From Achromobacter veterisilvae (GTDB lineage: Bacteria; Pseudomonadota; Gammaproteobacteria; Burkholderiales; Burkholderiaceae_B), in the NCBI RefSeq assembly GCF_900496975.1, contig NZ_UFQC01000008.1, forward strand, positions 160,356 to 224,355: a stretch of DNA of 64,000 bases, read 5' to 3'. The notes below the pieces were generated by a model that was given only the letters and a program-made list of their open reading frames with translations, did not search any database and was not told where the DNA came from. How positions within the stretch are numbered: the first letter of the stretch is position 1; each line of letters opens with the position of its first letter. The position numbers and the translations under genes were made by a program. Positions 1 through 8,595 of the stretch are shown in pieces.

Positions 1-296
1 ACCGCGACCTGCCAGACGAACAGGACGTCGGGCCGGGCCGGGATCACATAAGCGGAGATAAAACCGTCGATACGTCCGCCGGAGCTTTCGGCCAGGACGC
101 AGGTGTCGCGGAAGTGCTCGGCGAGGAGCAGGTACGCGTAGAGGGAATTCAGGTCGAGTGGCGGGCACTCGGAAATGAGGCGGTGGATGGCGGCGCCGTC
201 TTTGCGGTCGGGCAGACGCATGGTATGGGTCTGCGCGTTGACCGCCGGCGCCACGGCACTTGAGAGGGTTGGGGTATCCAGTTCGTTTTTCTTCAT
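1..296 (-). CDS. ectA: L-2,4-diaminobutyrate acetyltransferase EctA, N-terminal part
   Basis: First step of ectoine synthesis: acetylates the gamma-amino group of L-2,4-diaminobutyrate using acetyl-CoA, in the cytoplasm. Only about 98 residues are present; the gene continues beyond the left edge. The visible part carries the hallmarks of the family: the segment '[15 protein letters not shown]' and the later '[12 protein letters not shown]', both strongly conserved in EctA. These belong to the GNAT fold. Its ATG overlaps the TGA of the upstream MarR gene by four bases (ATGA), so the two are probably co-translated. ectB and ectC would be expected just outside the window. The match in the conserved blocks leaves little room for another acetyltransferase. 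Confidence 0.85.
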   Translation of the reverse strand, partial: MKKNELDTPTLSSAVAPAVNAQTHTMRLPDRKDGAAIHRLISECPPLDLNSLYAYLLLAEHFRDTCVLAESSGGRIDGFISAYVIPARPDVLFVWQVA

Positions 297-868
297 GCGA
301 CGATTCCCGATTCTGGGGGTGCCCCGCCCGTGGGCACTTCAAGGATGGGCGACGACACATCGCCATGCGTGTCGACGGCGGCCTGGCCGTCCTGTTCCAT
401 GAGCGCCACGATGCGCTCCAGGGACAGCGTGATGGTGGCCTGTTCGAGTTCCGGCAGCGCATTGAGCGCGTCGGCCAGATGTTTCTGCAGCGGCGAAGGC
501 GCGCCTTGCGCCAGTTCGCGCCCGGCTTCCGTGGCCGTGACGAATACGATGCGGCGGTCTTCGCGGCCGCGTTCGCGGCGGATCAGGCCCTTGTCTTCCA
601 GGCGATCCAGGATGCCCACGACGGTGCTGGGACTGACGTGCATTTCGCGGCTGATGGCCGTGGCCGTCATCGGGCCATTGCCGATCACGGTGCGCAGGCA
701 CATCAGTTGCGGCGCGGTGATATGGCTGACGGCGGACAACTGGCGCGAATGCAGCGCGATCGACCGCGTGATGCGGCGCAGGGCCCGCAAAATGCGCAGG
801 TCGTACTGCTGTGAGGGATCGGATTTCGCGGCGTCAGTCATGGTGGAAGTGGGTTCGGACAAATTCAT
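293..868 (-). CDS. ectR: MarR-family regulator of the ectoine genes (EctR-like)
   Basis: Probable repressor of the ectoine operon, 191 residues. A winged helix-turn-helix spans about residues 52-115, with recognition helix '[18 protein letters not shown]' and the wing motif 'RGREDRR'. Known EctR1 proteins sit directly upstream of ectABC, as here; the stop codon overlaps the ectA start. I chose the ATG at 868 because the longer reading frame (to 967) adds residues with no family match. An internal ATG at 841 is also possible, since neither start has a strong ribosome-binding site. Function in osmotic control is inferred from position and family. Symbol assigned by context. Confidence 0.75.
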   Translation of the reverse strand: MNLSEPTSTMTDAAKSDPSQQYDLRILRALRRITRSIALHSRQLSAVSHITAPQLMCLRTVIGNGPMTATAISREMHVSPSTVVGILDRLEDKGLIRRERGREDRRIVFVTATEAGRELAQGAPSPLQKHLADALNALPELEQATITLSLERIVALMEQDGQAAVDTHGDVSSPILEVPTGGAPPESGIVA

Positions 869-1039
869 TTCTATACGAATGATATGCGCACGATCTATTC
901 GAGTCAAACAAAAATGCCCCTGCGCGATGTAAATAAATGAATACGAATTTGCAGCGGATGGCAGCAAGATTCATGGACTTGCCGACCGGGAGCCGCTCGC
1001 GGGGAGTCCCCTGGGAACCCTAGGTGGAAGTCCCTATAA

Positions 1040-1081
1040 AAAACATATGTTTTCTTATTGAACACAGATTTATCATGTGTT
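1040..1081. promoter_or_regulatory. Two dyads upstream of the RpiR gene
   Basis: The 234-base gap between the divergent MarR and RpiR genes holds a perfect 14-base palindrome, AAAACATATGTTTT (1040-1053), and a second inverted repeat, AACACA (1061-1066) with TGTGTT (1076-1081), ending 21 bases before the RpiR start codon. The stretch is AT-rich compared with its surroundings. They are plausible operators for the RpiR protein or a neighbour; no binding evidence exists. The rest of the gap holds no gene that I can see. Confidence 0.4.
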
Positions 1082-1102
1082 TTTTCCAAGGCCCTGCCCG
1101 AT

Positions 1103-2035
1103 ATGTCCCTGCCATCGGACCTGCTCCTCGTCCTCCAGGAAAAACTGGAACGCCTGCCCCCGGAATTGCAGCGGGCGGCCAGGTGGGTCGCGGCGCATCC
1201 CGCGGAAGTGGGGCTGTGGTCGATGCGGCGCCAGGCCCAGGCGCTGGGCGTCGCGCCCGCCACGATGCTGCGGCTGGCGCGGGCCGTCGGATTCTCCAGC
1301 TACGAGGATTTCCGCCTGCCTTTCCAGCAGGCGCTGGCGGGACACGGCAAGCCGGGGCTGCGCGACCGTGCCGCCGCCTTGCAGGCCGCGGCGGGCGAAC
1401 CCGCCCCGCCCGGCCACGACGTGCTGACCGAATACCAGATCCAGGCCATGGGCTCGGTGTGCGCGCTGAATCCGCCCCCCGCCTTCGACGCCGCGGTGCA
1501 GACCCTGCTGGAAGCCAGGCAGGTCGGCTTCCTGGGAACGCGCTCCGCGTTCGGCATCGCCTTCCAGATGCGCTATGCCTACCAACTGGTCCGCCGCAAC
1601 AGCGTGCTGATCGACGGCCTGGGCGGCGCGCCCGCCGAACAGGCCGACAACCTGGGCGCCGGCGACGCGCTGATCGTGATTTCGCAGGCGCCCTATCCCA
1701 CCGCCACCGTGCTGCTGGCCCGCCAGGCGGCCCAGCGCGGCGTCGCGCTCATCGCGCTGACCGACGACCCGCTGTCGCCGCTTGCCGTGGAAGCCCGCCA
1801 CACGCTGCGCTTCGCCCCGCCGGACCGCGACGGCGTGCAGGCCCGCCCGGCGCGCCAGGGCCCCGGGTCCTTTTTCCATACCACCGCCGGCCTGCTGGGC
1901 CTGGCCGAACACCTGATCGCGCGCCTGACCGCGCGCGGCGGAGACGAGGTGCTGAGCCGCCTGACCGAGGTGGAACAGCGCCTGCTTACCGACAACATTT
2001 ACTGGACCGGCGGCCAGGCCCGCCGGCCCGCCTGA
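1103..2035 (+). CDS. MurR/RpiR-family transcriptional regulator with SIS domain
   Basis: DNA-binding regulator of 310 residues. Residues 1-78 form the RpiR-type helix-turn-helix domain (segment 'ALGVAPATMLRLARAVGFSS'). Residues about 110-270 look like a sugar isomerase (SIS) domain, which normally senses a phosphosugar or related effector. I chose the ATG at 1103, preceded by 'CCAAGG'; a TTG at 1058 would add 15 residues lacking family character. It lies 45 bases upstream of an aminotransferase gene on the same strand and ahead of a TRAP transporter. The likely role is therefore local control of that uptake and catabolism unit. The effector cannot be named. Confidence 0.85.
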   Translation: MSLPSDLLLVLQEKLERLPPELQRAARWVAAHPAEVGLWSMRRQAQALGVAPATMLRLARAVGFSSYEDFRLPFQQALAGHGKPGLRDRAAALQAAAGEPAPPGHDVLTEYQIQAMGSVCALNPPPAFDAAVQTLLEARQVGFLGTRSAFGIAFQMRYAYQLVRRNSVLIDGLGGAPAEQADNLGAGDALIVISQAPYPTATVLLARQAAQRGVALIALTDDPLSPLAVEARHTLRFAPPDRDGVQARPARQGPGSFFHTTAGLLGLAEHLIARLTARGGDEVLSRLTEVEQRLLTDNIYWTGGQARRPA

Positions 2036-2080
2036 CGCCGTCCCGGATTCGTCTTCAACGCCTGCATTGCGGAACCGCCC

Positions 2081-3421
2081 ATGAGCCATACCCACGTCCT
2101 GCATCGCTCCCTACGCCAGACGCCTCCTGTCGCCGTGCGCGGCCAGGGCGCGTGGGTCTATGACAGCGCCGGCCGCGCCTACCTCGACGGATCGGGCGGC
2201 GCCGCGGTCTCGTGCCTGGGGCACAACCACCCCGACGTCCAGGCCGCCATGCACGCGCAGATCGACGCGCTGGCCTATGCGCACACCAGTTTCTTCACGA
2301 CGGAAGTCGCCGAGCGCCTGGCCGACCGCCTGGTCGCCGACGCGCCGGAGGGCATTTCGCACGCCTATTTCGTGTCGGGCGGGTCCGAGGCCGTGGAGGC
2401 GGCACTGAAAATGGCCCGCCAGTACTTCGTGGAAATCGGCCAGCCCGAGCGCCGCCACATCGTGGCGCGGCGGCAGAGCTACCACGGCAACACGCTGGGC
2501 GCGCTGGCGGTGGGCGGCAATGCGTGGCGCCGCGCGCAATTCGCGCCGCTGCTGATCGAGGTCGAGCACGTCTCGCCCTGTTATGCCTACCGCGACCAGC
2601 GCGAAGGCGAAAGCGCCGAGCAGTACGGCGAACGGCTGGCCCTGGAACTGGAGCAGACGTTCGAACGGCTGGGCCCGGGCAGCGTCATGGCGTTCGTGGC
2701 CGAACCCGTGGTCGGCGCCACCGCCGGCGCGCTCACGGCGGTGCCCGGCTACTTCCGCCGCATCCGCGAAGTCTGCGACCGCCACGGCGTGCTGCTGATC
2801 GCCGACGAAGTGATGTGCGGCATGGGCCGCACCGGCACGCTGTACGCGGTGGAACAGGAGGGCGTGACGCCCGACCTGATCGCCATCGCCAAGGGCCTGG
2901 GCGGCGGCTACCAGCCCATCGGCGCGGTGATGGCGCAGCGGCGCATCGTGGACGCCATGCAGCAGGGCAGCGGCTTCTTCCAGCACGGCCACACCTACCT
3001 GGGGCACGCGGTGGCCTGCGCGGCGTCGCTCGCCGTGCAGGACGTGATCCGGCGCGACGGCCTGCTGGCGCGCGTGCGCGAACAAGGCGCCGGCCTGCGC
3101 GAACGGCTCGAACGCGCGCTGGGCGCCCACCCGCGGGTCGGAGACATCCGGGGCCGAGGCCTGTTCATGGGCATCGAACTGGTGCGGGACCGGACAACCA
3201 AGCAGACCTTCGACCCCGCGCTTGCGCTGCACGCGCGCATCAAGCGCGAGGCCATGGCGCGCGGGCTGATGGTCTATCCGATGGGCGGCACCCTCGACGG
3301 CCGCCAGGGCGACCACGTGCTGCTCGCTCCGCCCTTCATCATCACGGACGACGAACTGGACCAATTGACCGAACGCCTGGCGGGCGCCATCGACGCCGCC
3401 ATCGCGCAGGCGCCCGCCTAG
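2081..3421 (+). CDS. Class III PLP-dependent aminotransferase
   Basis: Fold-type I pyridoxal phosphate aminotransferase of 446 residues, full length for the family. The PLP-binding lysine is K271 in 'AIAKGLGGGYQPIGAV'. The aspartate that contacts the pyridine nitrogen is D242 in 'LLIADEVMCGMGRTG', and 'VSGGSEAVEAALKMAR' (residues 98-113) binds the phosphate. Members move an omega- or alpha-amino group from substrates such as beta-alanine, GABA, taurine or diamines to pyruvate or 2-oxoglutarate; sequence alone does not fix the substrate. The gene follows an RpiR regulator and precedes a TAXI TRAP transporter, so the imported compound may be its substrate or be derived from it. Confidence 0.9.
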   Translation: MSHTHVLHRSLRQTPPVAVRGQGAWVYDSAGRAYLDGSGGAAVSCLGHNHPDVQAAMHAQIDALAYAHTSFFTTEVAERLADRLVADAPEGISHAYFVSGGSEAVEAALKMARQYFVEIGQPERRHIVARRQSYHGNTLGALAVGGNAWRRAQFAPLLIEVEHVSPCYAYRDQREGESAEQYGERLALELEQTFERLGPGSVMAFVAEPVVGATAGALTAVPGYFRRIREVCDRHGVLLIADEVMCGMGRTGTLYAVEQEGVTPDLIAIAKGLGGGYQPIGAVMAQRRIVDAMQQGSGFFQHGHTYLGHAVACAASLAVQDVIRRDGLLARVREQGAGLRERLERALGAHPRVGDIRGRGLFMGIELVRDRTTKQTFDPALALHARIKREAMARGLMVYPMGGTLDGRQGDHVLLAPPFIITDDELDQLTERLAGAIDAAIAQAPA

Positions 3422-3433
3422 GCGGCGCCTGCC

Positions 3434-3460
3434 GGCGCGGCGGGGGGAATCCGCCGCGCC
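3434..3460 (+). terminator. GC-rich hairpin after the aminotransferase gene
   Basis: A perfect 10-bp stem (3434-3443 with 3451-3460, seven-base loop) lies 12 bases after the aminotransferase stop and is followed by only two T residues. It could be a weak terminator or an attenuator before the TRAP genes rather than a full stop. Confidence 0.45.
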
Positions 3461-3579
3461 TTCGCCCGCCTCGCGCGGGTACGTGACGATTCGCACAGGG
3501 CGTTCCGCGGCTCGCGGGATGCGCCGACCGCCGGCAGAGACCGGCAATCTCACGGGGAAAAACCCCAAAAGGAGTTGGC

Positions 3580-4584
3580 ATGACCACGTCCGTCAAACAC
3601 CCCTTGGGCCATCGCAATGCCTGGACGCTCGCCGCGGCGGGCCTGGCCACGGCATTGTTGTCCACGGCGCCGGCGCCCGCCGCCGCCCAGCAGAAGTTCG
3701 TCAGTATCGGCACCGGCGGCGTCACCGGCGTCTACTATGCCGCCGGCGGCGCCATCTGCCGTCTCGTCAACAAGGACCGCGCCACCCACGGCATCCGCTG
3801 CTCGGTGGAATCGACCGGCGGCTCGGTCTTCAACGCCAACACCATCAAGGCGGGCGAACTGGACCTGGGCGTCGTGCAGTCCGACGTCGGCTTCAACGCC
3901 TACAGCGGCGAAGGCCAGTTCAAGCAGGCGGGCCCCTATCCCAAGCTGCGCTCGGTCTTCTCGATCCATCCCGAGCCGTTCACCGTGGTGACGCGCAAGG
4001 AAGCCAACATCAAGACCTTCGAGGACCTGAAGGGCAAGCGCTTCAACGTCGGCAACCCCGGCTCGGGCACCCGCTCCTCGATGGAAGAACTGCTGGCCAC
4101 CATGGGCTGGACGCTGAAGGACTTCGCGCTCGCGTCGGAACTGCGCCCCGACGAGCACGGCTCGGCGCTGTGCGACGGCAAGATCGACGGCTTTTTCTAT
4201 GGCGTCGGCCACCCGTCGGCCAACATCCAGGACCCCACCACAAGCTGCGGCGCCAAGCTCGTGTCGCTGACCGGCCCCGCGGTGGACAAGCTGGTCGAAA
4301 AATACCCCTACTACGCGCACGCCTCGATTCCGGCGGGGCTGTATCCGAACAACCCGGCCGAAACCAAGACCTACGGCGTCACCGCCACCTTCGTCACGTC
4401 GGCCGACGTGCCCGAGGCCACCGTCTACACCGTGGTCAAGGCCGTGTTCGACAACTTCGACGACTTCAAGAAGCTGCACCCGGCCTTCGCCAACCTGAAG
4501 GCCGCCGACATGGTGAAGAACGGGCTGTCGGCGCCGCTGCATCCGGGCGCCGAAAAGTACTTCAAGGAAAAGGGCCTGCTCTAA
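3580..4584 (+). CDS. TAXI-family TRAP transporter solute-binding protein
   Basis: Periplasmic substrate-capture protein of a TRAP transporter, 334 residues. A Sec signal peptide covers about residues 1-36 (basic start, hydrophobic '[14 protein letters not shown]', cleavage near 'PAAAQQ'). The mature start '[20 protein letters not shown]' is the signature of the TAXI subfamily. An excellent ribosome-binding site (AAAAGGAG, 3567-3574) precedes the ATG. The fused permease follows after a structured 164-base gap. TAXI proteins usually bind small organic acids or amino acids such as glutamate; the ligand here is unknown. Together with the RpiR and aminotransferase genes it suggests uptake of an amino-group-containing compound. 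Confidence 0.92.
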   Translation: MTTSVKHPLGHRNAWTLAAAGLATALLSTAPAPAAAQQKFVSIGTGGVTGVYYAAGGAICRLVNKDRATHGIRCSVESTGGSVFNANTIKAGELDLGVVQSDVGFNAYSGEGQFKQAGPYPKLRSVFSIHPEPFTVVTRKEANIKTFEDLKGKRFNVGNPGSGTRSSMEELLATMGWTLKDFALASELRPDEHGSALCDGKIDGFFYGVGHPSANIQDPTTSCGAKLVSLTGPAVDKLVEKYPYYAHASIPAGLYPNNPAETKTYGVTATFVTSADVPEATVYTVVKAVFDNFDDFKKLHPAFANLKAADMVKNGLSAPLHPGAEKYFKEKGLL

Positions 4585-4590
4585 GGCCGC

Positions 4591-4657
4591 GGGACCGCCA
4601 GCCCGGCGGGCCGGAAGGGACCGCGCTCACTGGCCCGGCGGGCTCGCGCGCGGTCCC
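4591..4657 (+). other. Large nested inverted repeat between the two TRAP genes
   Basis: GGGACCG (4591-4597) pairs with CGGTCCC (4651-4657), and inside it AGCCCGGCGGGCC (4600-4612) pairs with GGCCCGGCGGGCT (4632-4644) with one mismatch. The RNA should fold into a long, very stable stem just after the binding-protein stop. Such structures often stabilise the 3' end of an abundant binding-protein message and reduce read-through into the permease. That role is inferred. Confidence 0.55.
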
Positions 4658-4748
4658 GGCGGCTGCCGCCCCGTGCGCGCCGCCGCCGCGCGCAAGGACA
4701 CAACGCGCGCCGCTCCACGGCGCGCGCCATGACTCGTAGGGGAATTTC

Positions 4749-7382
4749 ATGACAAAAGAGCCGCATACGCCGGCCCCGGACCTCGAACAACTGGTCGCCG
4801 ACGCCGACCGCGGAGGCCGCAACGTCCGCGGCGTCGCGGGCGCCACGCTGGCCGCGGGCGCGCTGATCTGGTCCGTGTTCCAGCTCTGGTACGCGTCCCC
4901 GCTGCCGTTCTCGCTGAACTGGGGAATCTTCAACGACACCGAGGCGCGCGCGCTGCACCTGGGCATCGCCATGTTCCTGGGCTACCTGGCGTATCCGGCC
5001 AGCAAGCGGTCCGCGCGCGACCGCATGCCCTGGTACGACTGGGCGCTGGCGCTGATGGCGGCCTTCTGCGGCAGCTATCTGTACCTGTTCTATAACGAAC
5101 TGGCCGGCCGCCCCGGGCAGCCCACGACGATGGACGTGGCCACGGCCGTCATCGGGCTGGCGCTGCTGCTGGAAGTAACGCGCCGCGCGCTGGGCCTGCC
5201 CATGACGGTGCTGGGCCTGGTGTTCGTCGCCTACGCGCTGGCCGGCCCCTGGCTGCCCGACGTGCTGGCGCACCGGGGCGCGTCGCTGGAACGCCTGATG
5301 TCCCACATGTGGCTCACCACCGAGGGCGTCTATGGCGTGGCGCTGGGCGTGTCGGTGTCGTACATCTTCATCTTCGTGCTGCTGGGCTCCATGCTGGACA
5401 GGTGCGGCGCCGGCAACTACATGATGCAGGTCTCGTTCGCGCTGCTGGGCCATCTGCGCGGCGGCCCGGCCAAGGTGGCCGTGGTGTCCTCCGCCGTCAA
5501 CGGCCTGGTGTCGGCGTCGTCGGTGGCCAACGTGGTGACGGGCGGCATCTTCACGATTCCCCTCATGAAAAAGGCCGGCTACGGCGGCGTGCGCGCGGGC
5601 GCGATCGAGACCGCCTCGTCGGTCAACGGCCAGATCATGCCGCCCGTCATGGGCGCGGCCGCCTTCCTGATGATCGAATACGTCGGCATCCCCTATACCG
5701 ACATCATCCGCCACGCGATCCTGCCGGCCGCCATCTCGTACATCGCGCTCTTCTACATCGTCCACCTGGAAGCCCTGAAACTCGGCATCCAGCCCATGAT
5801 GGCTTCCGGCCCCGTCCGCACGCCGCTGCAGAAGCTGGCGGGTTGGGGCATGGGCATCAGCGGCACCCTGGTGGTGATGGGCGCGGTCTACTACATCGGC
5901 ACAGGCATACAGGCGGTGGCGGGCGCCGCCGCCACCTGGGTGCTGCTGGCCGTCCTGGCGGCGCTCTACCTGTGGCTGCTGCGCATCGCGGCCCGCCACC
6001 CCGACCTGCCGCAGGACATCGACATCAACCACCCGGTGCGGCCGCAGCCCTGGCCCACCGTGCGCGCCGGGCTGTACTTCCTGATACCCATCGGCATCCT
6101 GGTCTGGTGCCTGAGCGTGGAAGAACTGTCGGCGGGCCTGTCGGCGTTCTGGGCGGCGATGGCGATGCTGTTCCAGATGGTCACGCAGCGTCCGCTGATC
6201 GCGTGGTTCCGCAAACAGCCGGCGGGGCCCGCCTGGCGCCAGGGATGGCGCGACGCCATCGGCGGCCTGGAGGAAGGCGCCCGCAACATGATCGGCATCG
6301 CCATCGCCTGCGGCACCGCGGGCCTGATCGTCGGCGCCATCACCCTGACGGGCCTGGGATTGCGCATGACGGCGTTCGTCGAGCTGGTGTCGATGGGCAA
6401 CGTGCTGCTGATGCTGATCTTCACGGCGGTGGTGTGCCTGATCCTGGGCCTGGGCATGCCCACGACGGCCAACTACATCCTGATGGCCACGCTGATGGCC
6501 CCGGTGGTGGTGGAACTGGGCGCCCAGAACGGGCTGGTCATCCCCCTGATCGCCGTGCACATGTTCGTGTTCTATTACGGCATCATGGCGGACATCACGC
6601 CGCCGGTGGGCCTGGCCACCTTCGCGGCGGCCGCGATCTCCGGCGAAGACCCGATCAAGACCGGCATCCAGGGGGCCACCTACGCGGCGCGCACGGCCAT
6701 CCTGCCGTTCATGTTCGTGTTCAACCCAATGCTGCTGCTGATCGACGTCAGCTACGGCTGGGAGCTGGCGCTGGTCGTGGCCGGCGCCACCCTCGCCTCG
6801 CTGACCTTCGCGGCGGCCACCATGAAATGGTTCCGCACGCGCTGCACGCTGCTCGAAGTCGGCGTGCTGCTGCTGGTGACGTTCATGCTCTTCCGTCCGG
6901 ACTGGTTCATGGACCATTTCGCGCCGCGCCACGAAAGCCGCCCGGCATCCGAGTTGCAGGCTATCGCCGCCGCGCTGCCGGACAACGGCCGCCTGACGGT
7001 GGTGCTGCGCGGGATCAACCTGGAAGGCGACGATCTGACCAAGACCGTCGCCGTCGCCCTGCCCGAGCTGTCGCCGGGCGCCGAGACGCCGGGCGCCGGC
7101 ACGCCGGAAGCGGGCCGCAAGCGCCTGGCCGAAGCCGGGCTGACGCTGATGAGCCTGGGCGACCAGACGCAGATCGGCGGCCTGCGCTTCGGCAGCCGCG
7201 CGCAGCGCGCCGGCTGGGAACAGGGCTGGGACGTGCTGGAAGTGAAAATGCCGAACCCGCAGCGCTGGTCCGACTTCTGGGTGTACGTGCCCGCGCTGTT
7301 GTTGCTGGCGGGCATGTGGATGCGCCAGGGCCGGCGCGACGGCGGCGCCCCCGCCGGCCGGTTGCGGACGGACCCGGCCTGA
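4749..7382 (+). CDS. TRAP transporter permease, fused small and large subunits, TAXI type
   Basis: Inner-membrane permease of 877 residues joining the DctQ-like four-helix part (about residues 30-190) to the DctM-like large part (about 190-680). Conserved segments include 'NGQIMPPVMGAAAFLM' and 'GLGMPTTANYILMATL'; the latter is the typical DctM ion/substrate loop. The C-terminal 150-200 residues form an extra cytoplasmic or periplasmic region resembling DUF3394, common in fused TAXI permeases. Uptake would be driven by a sodium or proton gradient. The start at 4749 follows 'AGGGGAAT'. Its TGA directly abuts the TGA of the convergent DUF418 gene, with no bases between. Confidence 0.92.
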   Translation: MTKEPHTPAPDLEQLVADADRGGRNVRGVAGATLAAGALIWSVFQLWYASPLPFSLNWGIFNDTEARALHLGIAMFLGYLAYPASKRSARDRMPWYDWALALMAAFCGSYLYLFYNELAGRPGQPTTMDVATAVIGLALLLEVTRRALGLPMTVLGLVFVAYALAGPWLPDVLAHRGASLERLMSHMWLTTEGVYGVALGVSVSYIFIFVLLGSMLDRCGAGNYMMQVSFALLGHLRGGPAKVAVVSSAVNGLVSASSVANVVTGGIFTIPLMKKAGYGGVRAGAIETASSVNGQIMPPVMGAAAFLMIEYVGIPYTDIIRHAILPAAISYIALFYIVHLEALKLGIQPMMASGPVRTPLQKLAGWGMGISGTLVVMGAVYYIGTGIQAVAGAAATWVLLAVLAALYLWLLRIAARHPDLPQDIDINHPVRPQPWPTVRAGLYFLIPIGILVWCLSVEELSAGLSAFWAAMAMLFQMVTQRPLIAWFRKQPAGPAWRQGWRDAIGGLEEGARNMIGIAIACGTAGLIVGAITLTGLGLRMTAFVELVSMGNVLLMLIFTAVVCLILGLGMPTTANYILMATLMAPVVVELGAQNGLVIPLIAVHMFVFYYGIMADITPPVGLATFAAAAISGEDPIKTGIQGATYAARTAILPFMFVFNPMLLLIDVSYGWELALVVAGATLASLTFAAATMKWFRTRCTLLEVGVLLLVTFMLFRPDWFMDHFAPRHESRPASELQAIAAALPDNGRLTVVLRGINLEGDDLTKTVAVALPELSPGAETPGAGTPEAGRKRLAEAGLTLMSLGDQTQIGGLRFGSRAQRAGWEQGWDVLEVKMPNPQRWSDFWVYVPALLLLAGMWMRQGRRDGGAPAGRLRTDPA

Positions 7383-8588
7383 TCAGCCCGCCCGCGCGCG
7401 CCGCCAGGCCGGCCGGGCGCCGAGGGTGAGCGCGCGCAGGAACCATTCCACCGGGCCGTAGGCATGCCGCCGCAGCCACCATGCGGACAGCGGAAGCTGG
7501 GCCGCGAAAATGGCCACGGCCATGCCGAAGGCCGCCAGCGGCGGCACCGCGGCGAACAGCCGCAGGCCCCAGGCGGTGAAAAGAAAGGCGCAGACGACGG
7601 ACTGCATCAGGTAGTTGGTCAGCGCCATGCGCCCCGCCGCCGCGAGCCAGCCGCCGATCCGCGCGCCCGGACGCGTGCGCAGCGCCAGGAGGAAAGCGGC
7701 CGCATAGGACATGCTGAGCAGCGGCGCGGTCAGCAGGTCGGCCGCCAGCCCGGGCAGTTCCCAGGCGGCGCCCGCGGAAGGCAGCGCGGCGGTGGCGTAC
7801 GCCGCCGAGCCGGCCAGGCCCGGCAGCAGCCCCAGCGCGCACAGCAGGCCCAGCGCTTGCGGGCGGCGCCAGGGGTCGGCCAGCGCTTCACGGCGGCCCA
7901 GCGCGTAGCCGGCCAGGAACATGGCGAAGACGAACGGGCCCTGCACGAAGAGGACCGTGAACCAGACGGCCTCGGCCAGTTCCTTGACGTGCTGGGCGAT
8001 GGTGCTGCCGATGGTGCCGCGGTAGGCCTCGATGGCCGACAGCGCATCCGCCTTGTATTGCGCCGCGTAATCGGCCGGCGCCGGGTCCAGGAAGGCCAGC
8101 GCGCCCAGGACGGCCCACAACAGGGAGGCCACGACGACGAGCCACAGCGCGGCGCGCAGCGCCCGCGCCGGGGCCATCCGCCGGCACAGCAGCAGCCCCA
8201 CGCCCAGCAAGGCATAGGTGACGAGGATGTCGCCCTGGTAGAACAGCACGGCATGCGCGCCGCCCAGCACGGCCAGCCCCGCCAGCCGGCGCAGGAACCG
8301 GGGCGTGAACGCGGCCTGCCCGCGTTCGGCCGCCGCCATCTGCAAGGTGAAGCTGTAGCCGAACAGGAACGAGAACAGCAGGTAGAACTTGGTCTCGAAC
8401 AGCCAGGCGATCAGCCATCGCACGGCCAGGTCCACGGGGCGGGAGTACGCCGGGTCGGCCATGCCGGCGCCGTAGAACGGCGATGAGAACACCCCGATGT
8501 TGACCACCAGGATGCCGAACAGCGCGAAGCCGCGCAGCGCGTCCACCTGGGCCAGCCGCTCGGGAGCCCCGGCCGGTTGGACGCGCAT
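7383..8588 (-). CDS. DUF418-family (YeiB-like) integral membrane protein
   Basis: Polytopic inner-membrane protein of 401 residues of unknown function. The start 'RLAQVDALRGFALFGILVVN' is the conserved N-terminal signature of the YeiB/DUF418 family, which is related to acyltransferase-3-type membrane proteins. At least nine hydrophobic helices can be seen, and the C-terminal third ('ALTNYLMQSVVCAFLF') is the DUF418 region. The gene begins eight bases after the parC stop on the same strand, so it probably rides on the parE-parC transcript. I have no basis for a specific substrate. Confidence 0.85.
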   Translation of the reverse strand: MRVQPAGAPERLAQVDALRGFALFGILVVNIGVFSSPFYGAGMADPAYSRPVDLAVRWLIAWLFETKFYLLFSFLFGYSFTLQMAAAERGQAAFTPRFLRRLAGLAVLGGAHAVLFYQGDILVTYALLGVGLLLCRRMAPARALRAALWLVVVASLLWAVLGALAFLDPAPADYAAQYKADALSAIEAYRGTIGSTIAQHVKELAEAVWFTVLFVQGPFVFAMFLAGYALGRREALADPWRRPQALGLLCALGLLPGLAGSAAYATAALPSAGAAWELPGLAADLLTAPLLSMSYAAAFLLALRTRPGARIGGWLAAAGRMALTNYLMQSVVCAFLFTAWGLRLFAAVPPLAAFGMAVAIFAAQLPLSAWWLRRHAYGPVEWFLRALTLGARPAWRRARAG

Positions 8589-8595
8589 CGCCAGC

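Noticed and set aside
4581..6932. Long minus-strand reading frame opposite the TRAP permease
   Set aside because: Composition is rich in His, Gln, Arg and Gly, as expected from the complement of a GC-rich gene, and it matches no family. The plus-strand permease is certain.
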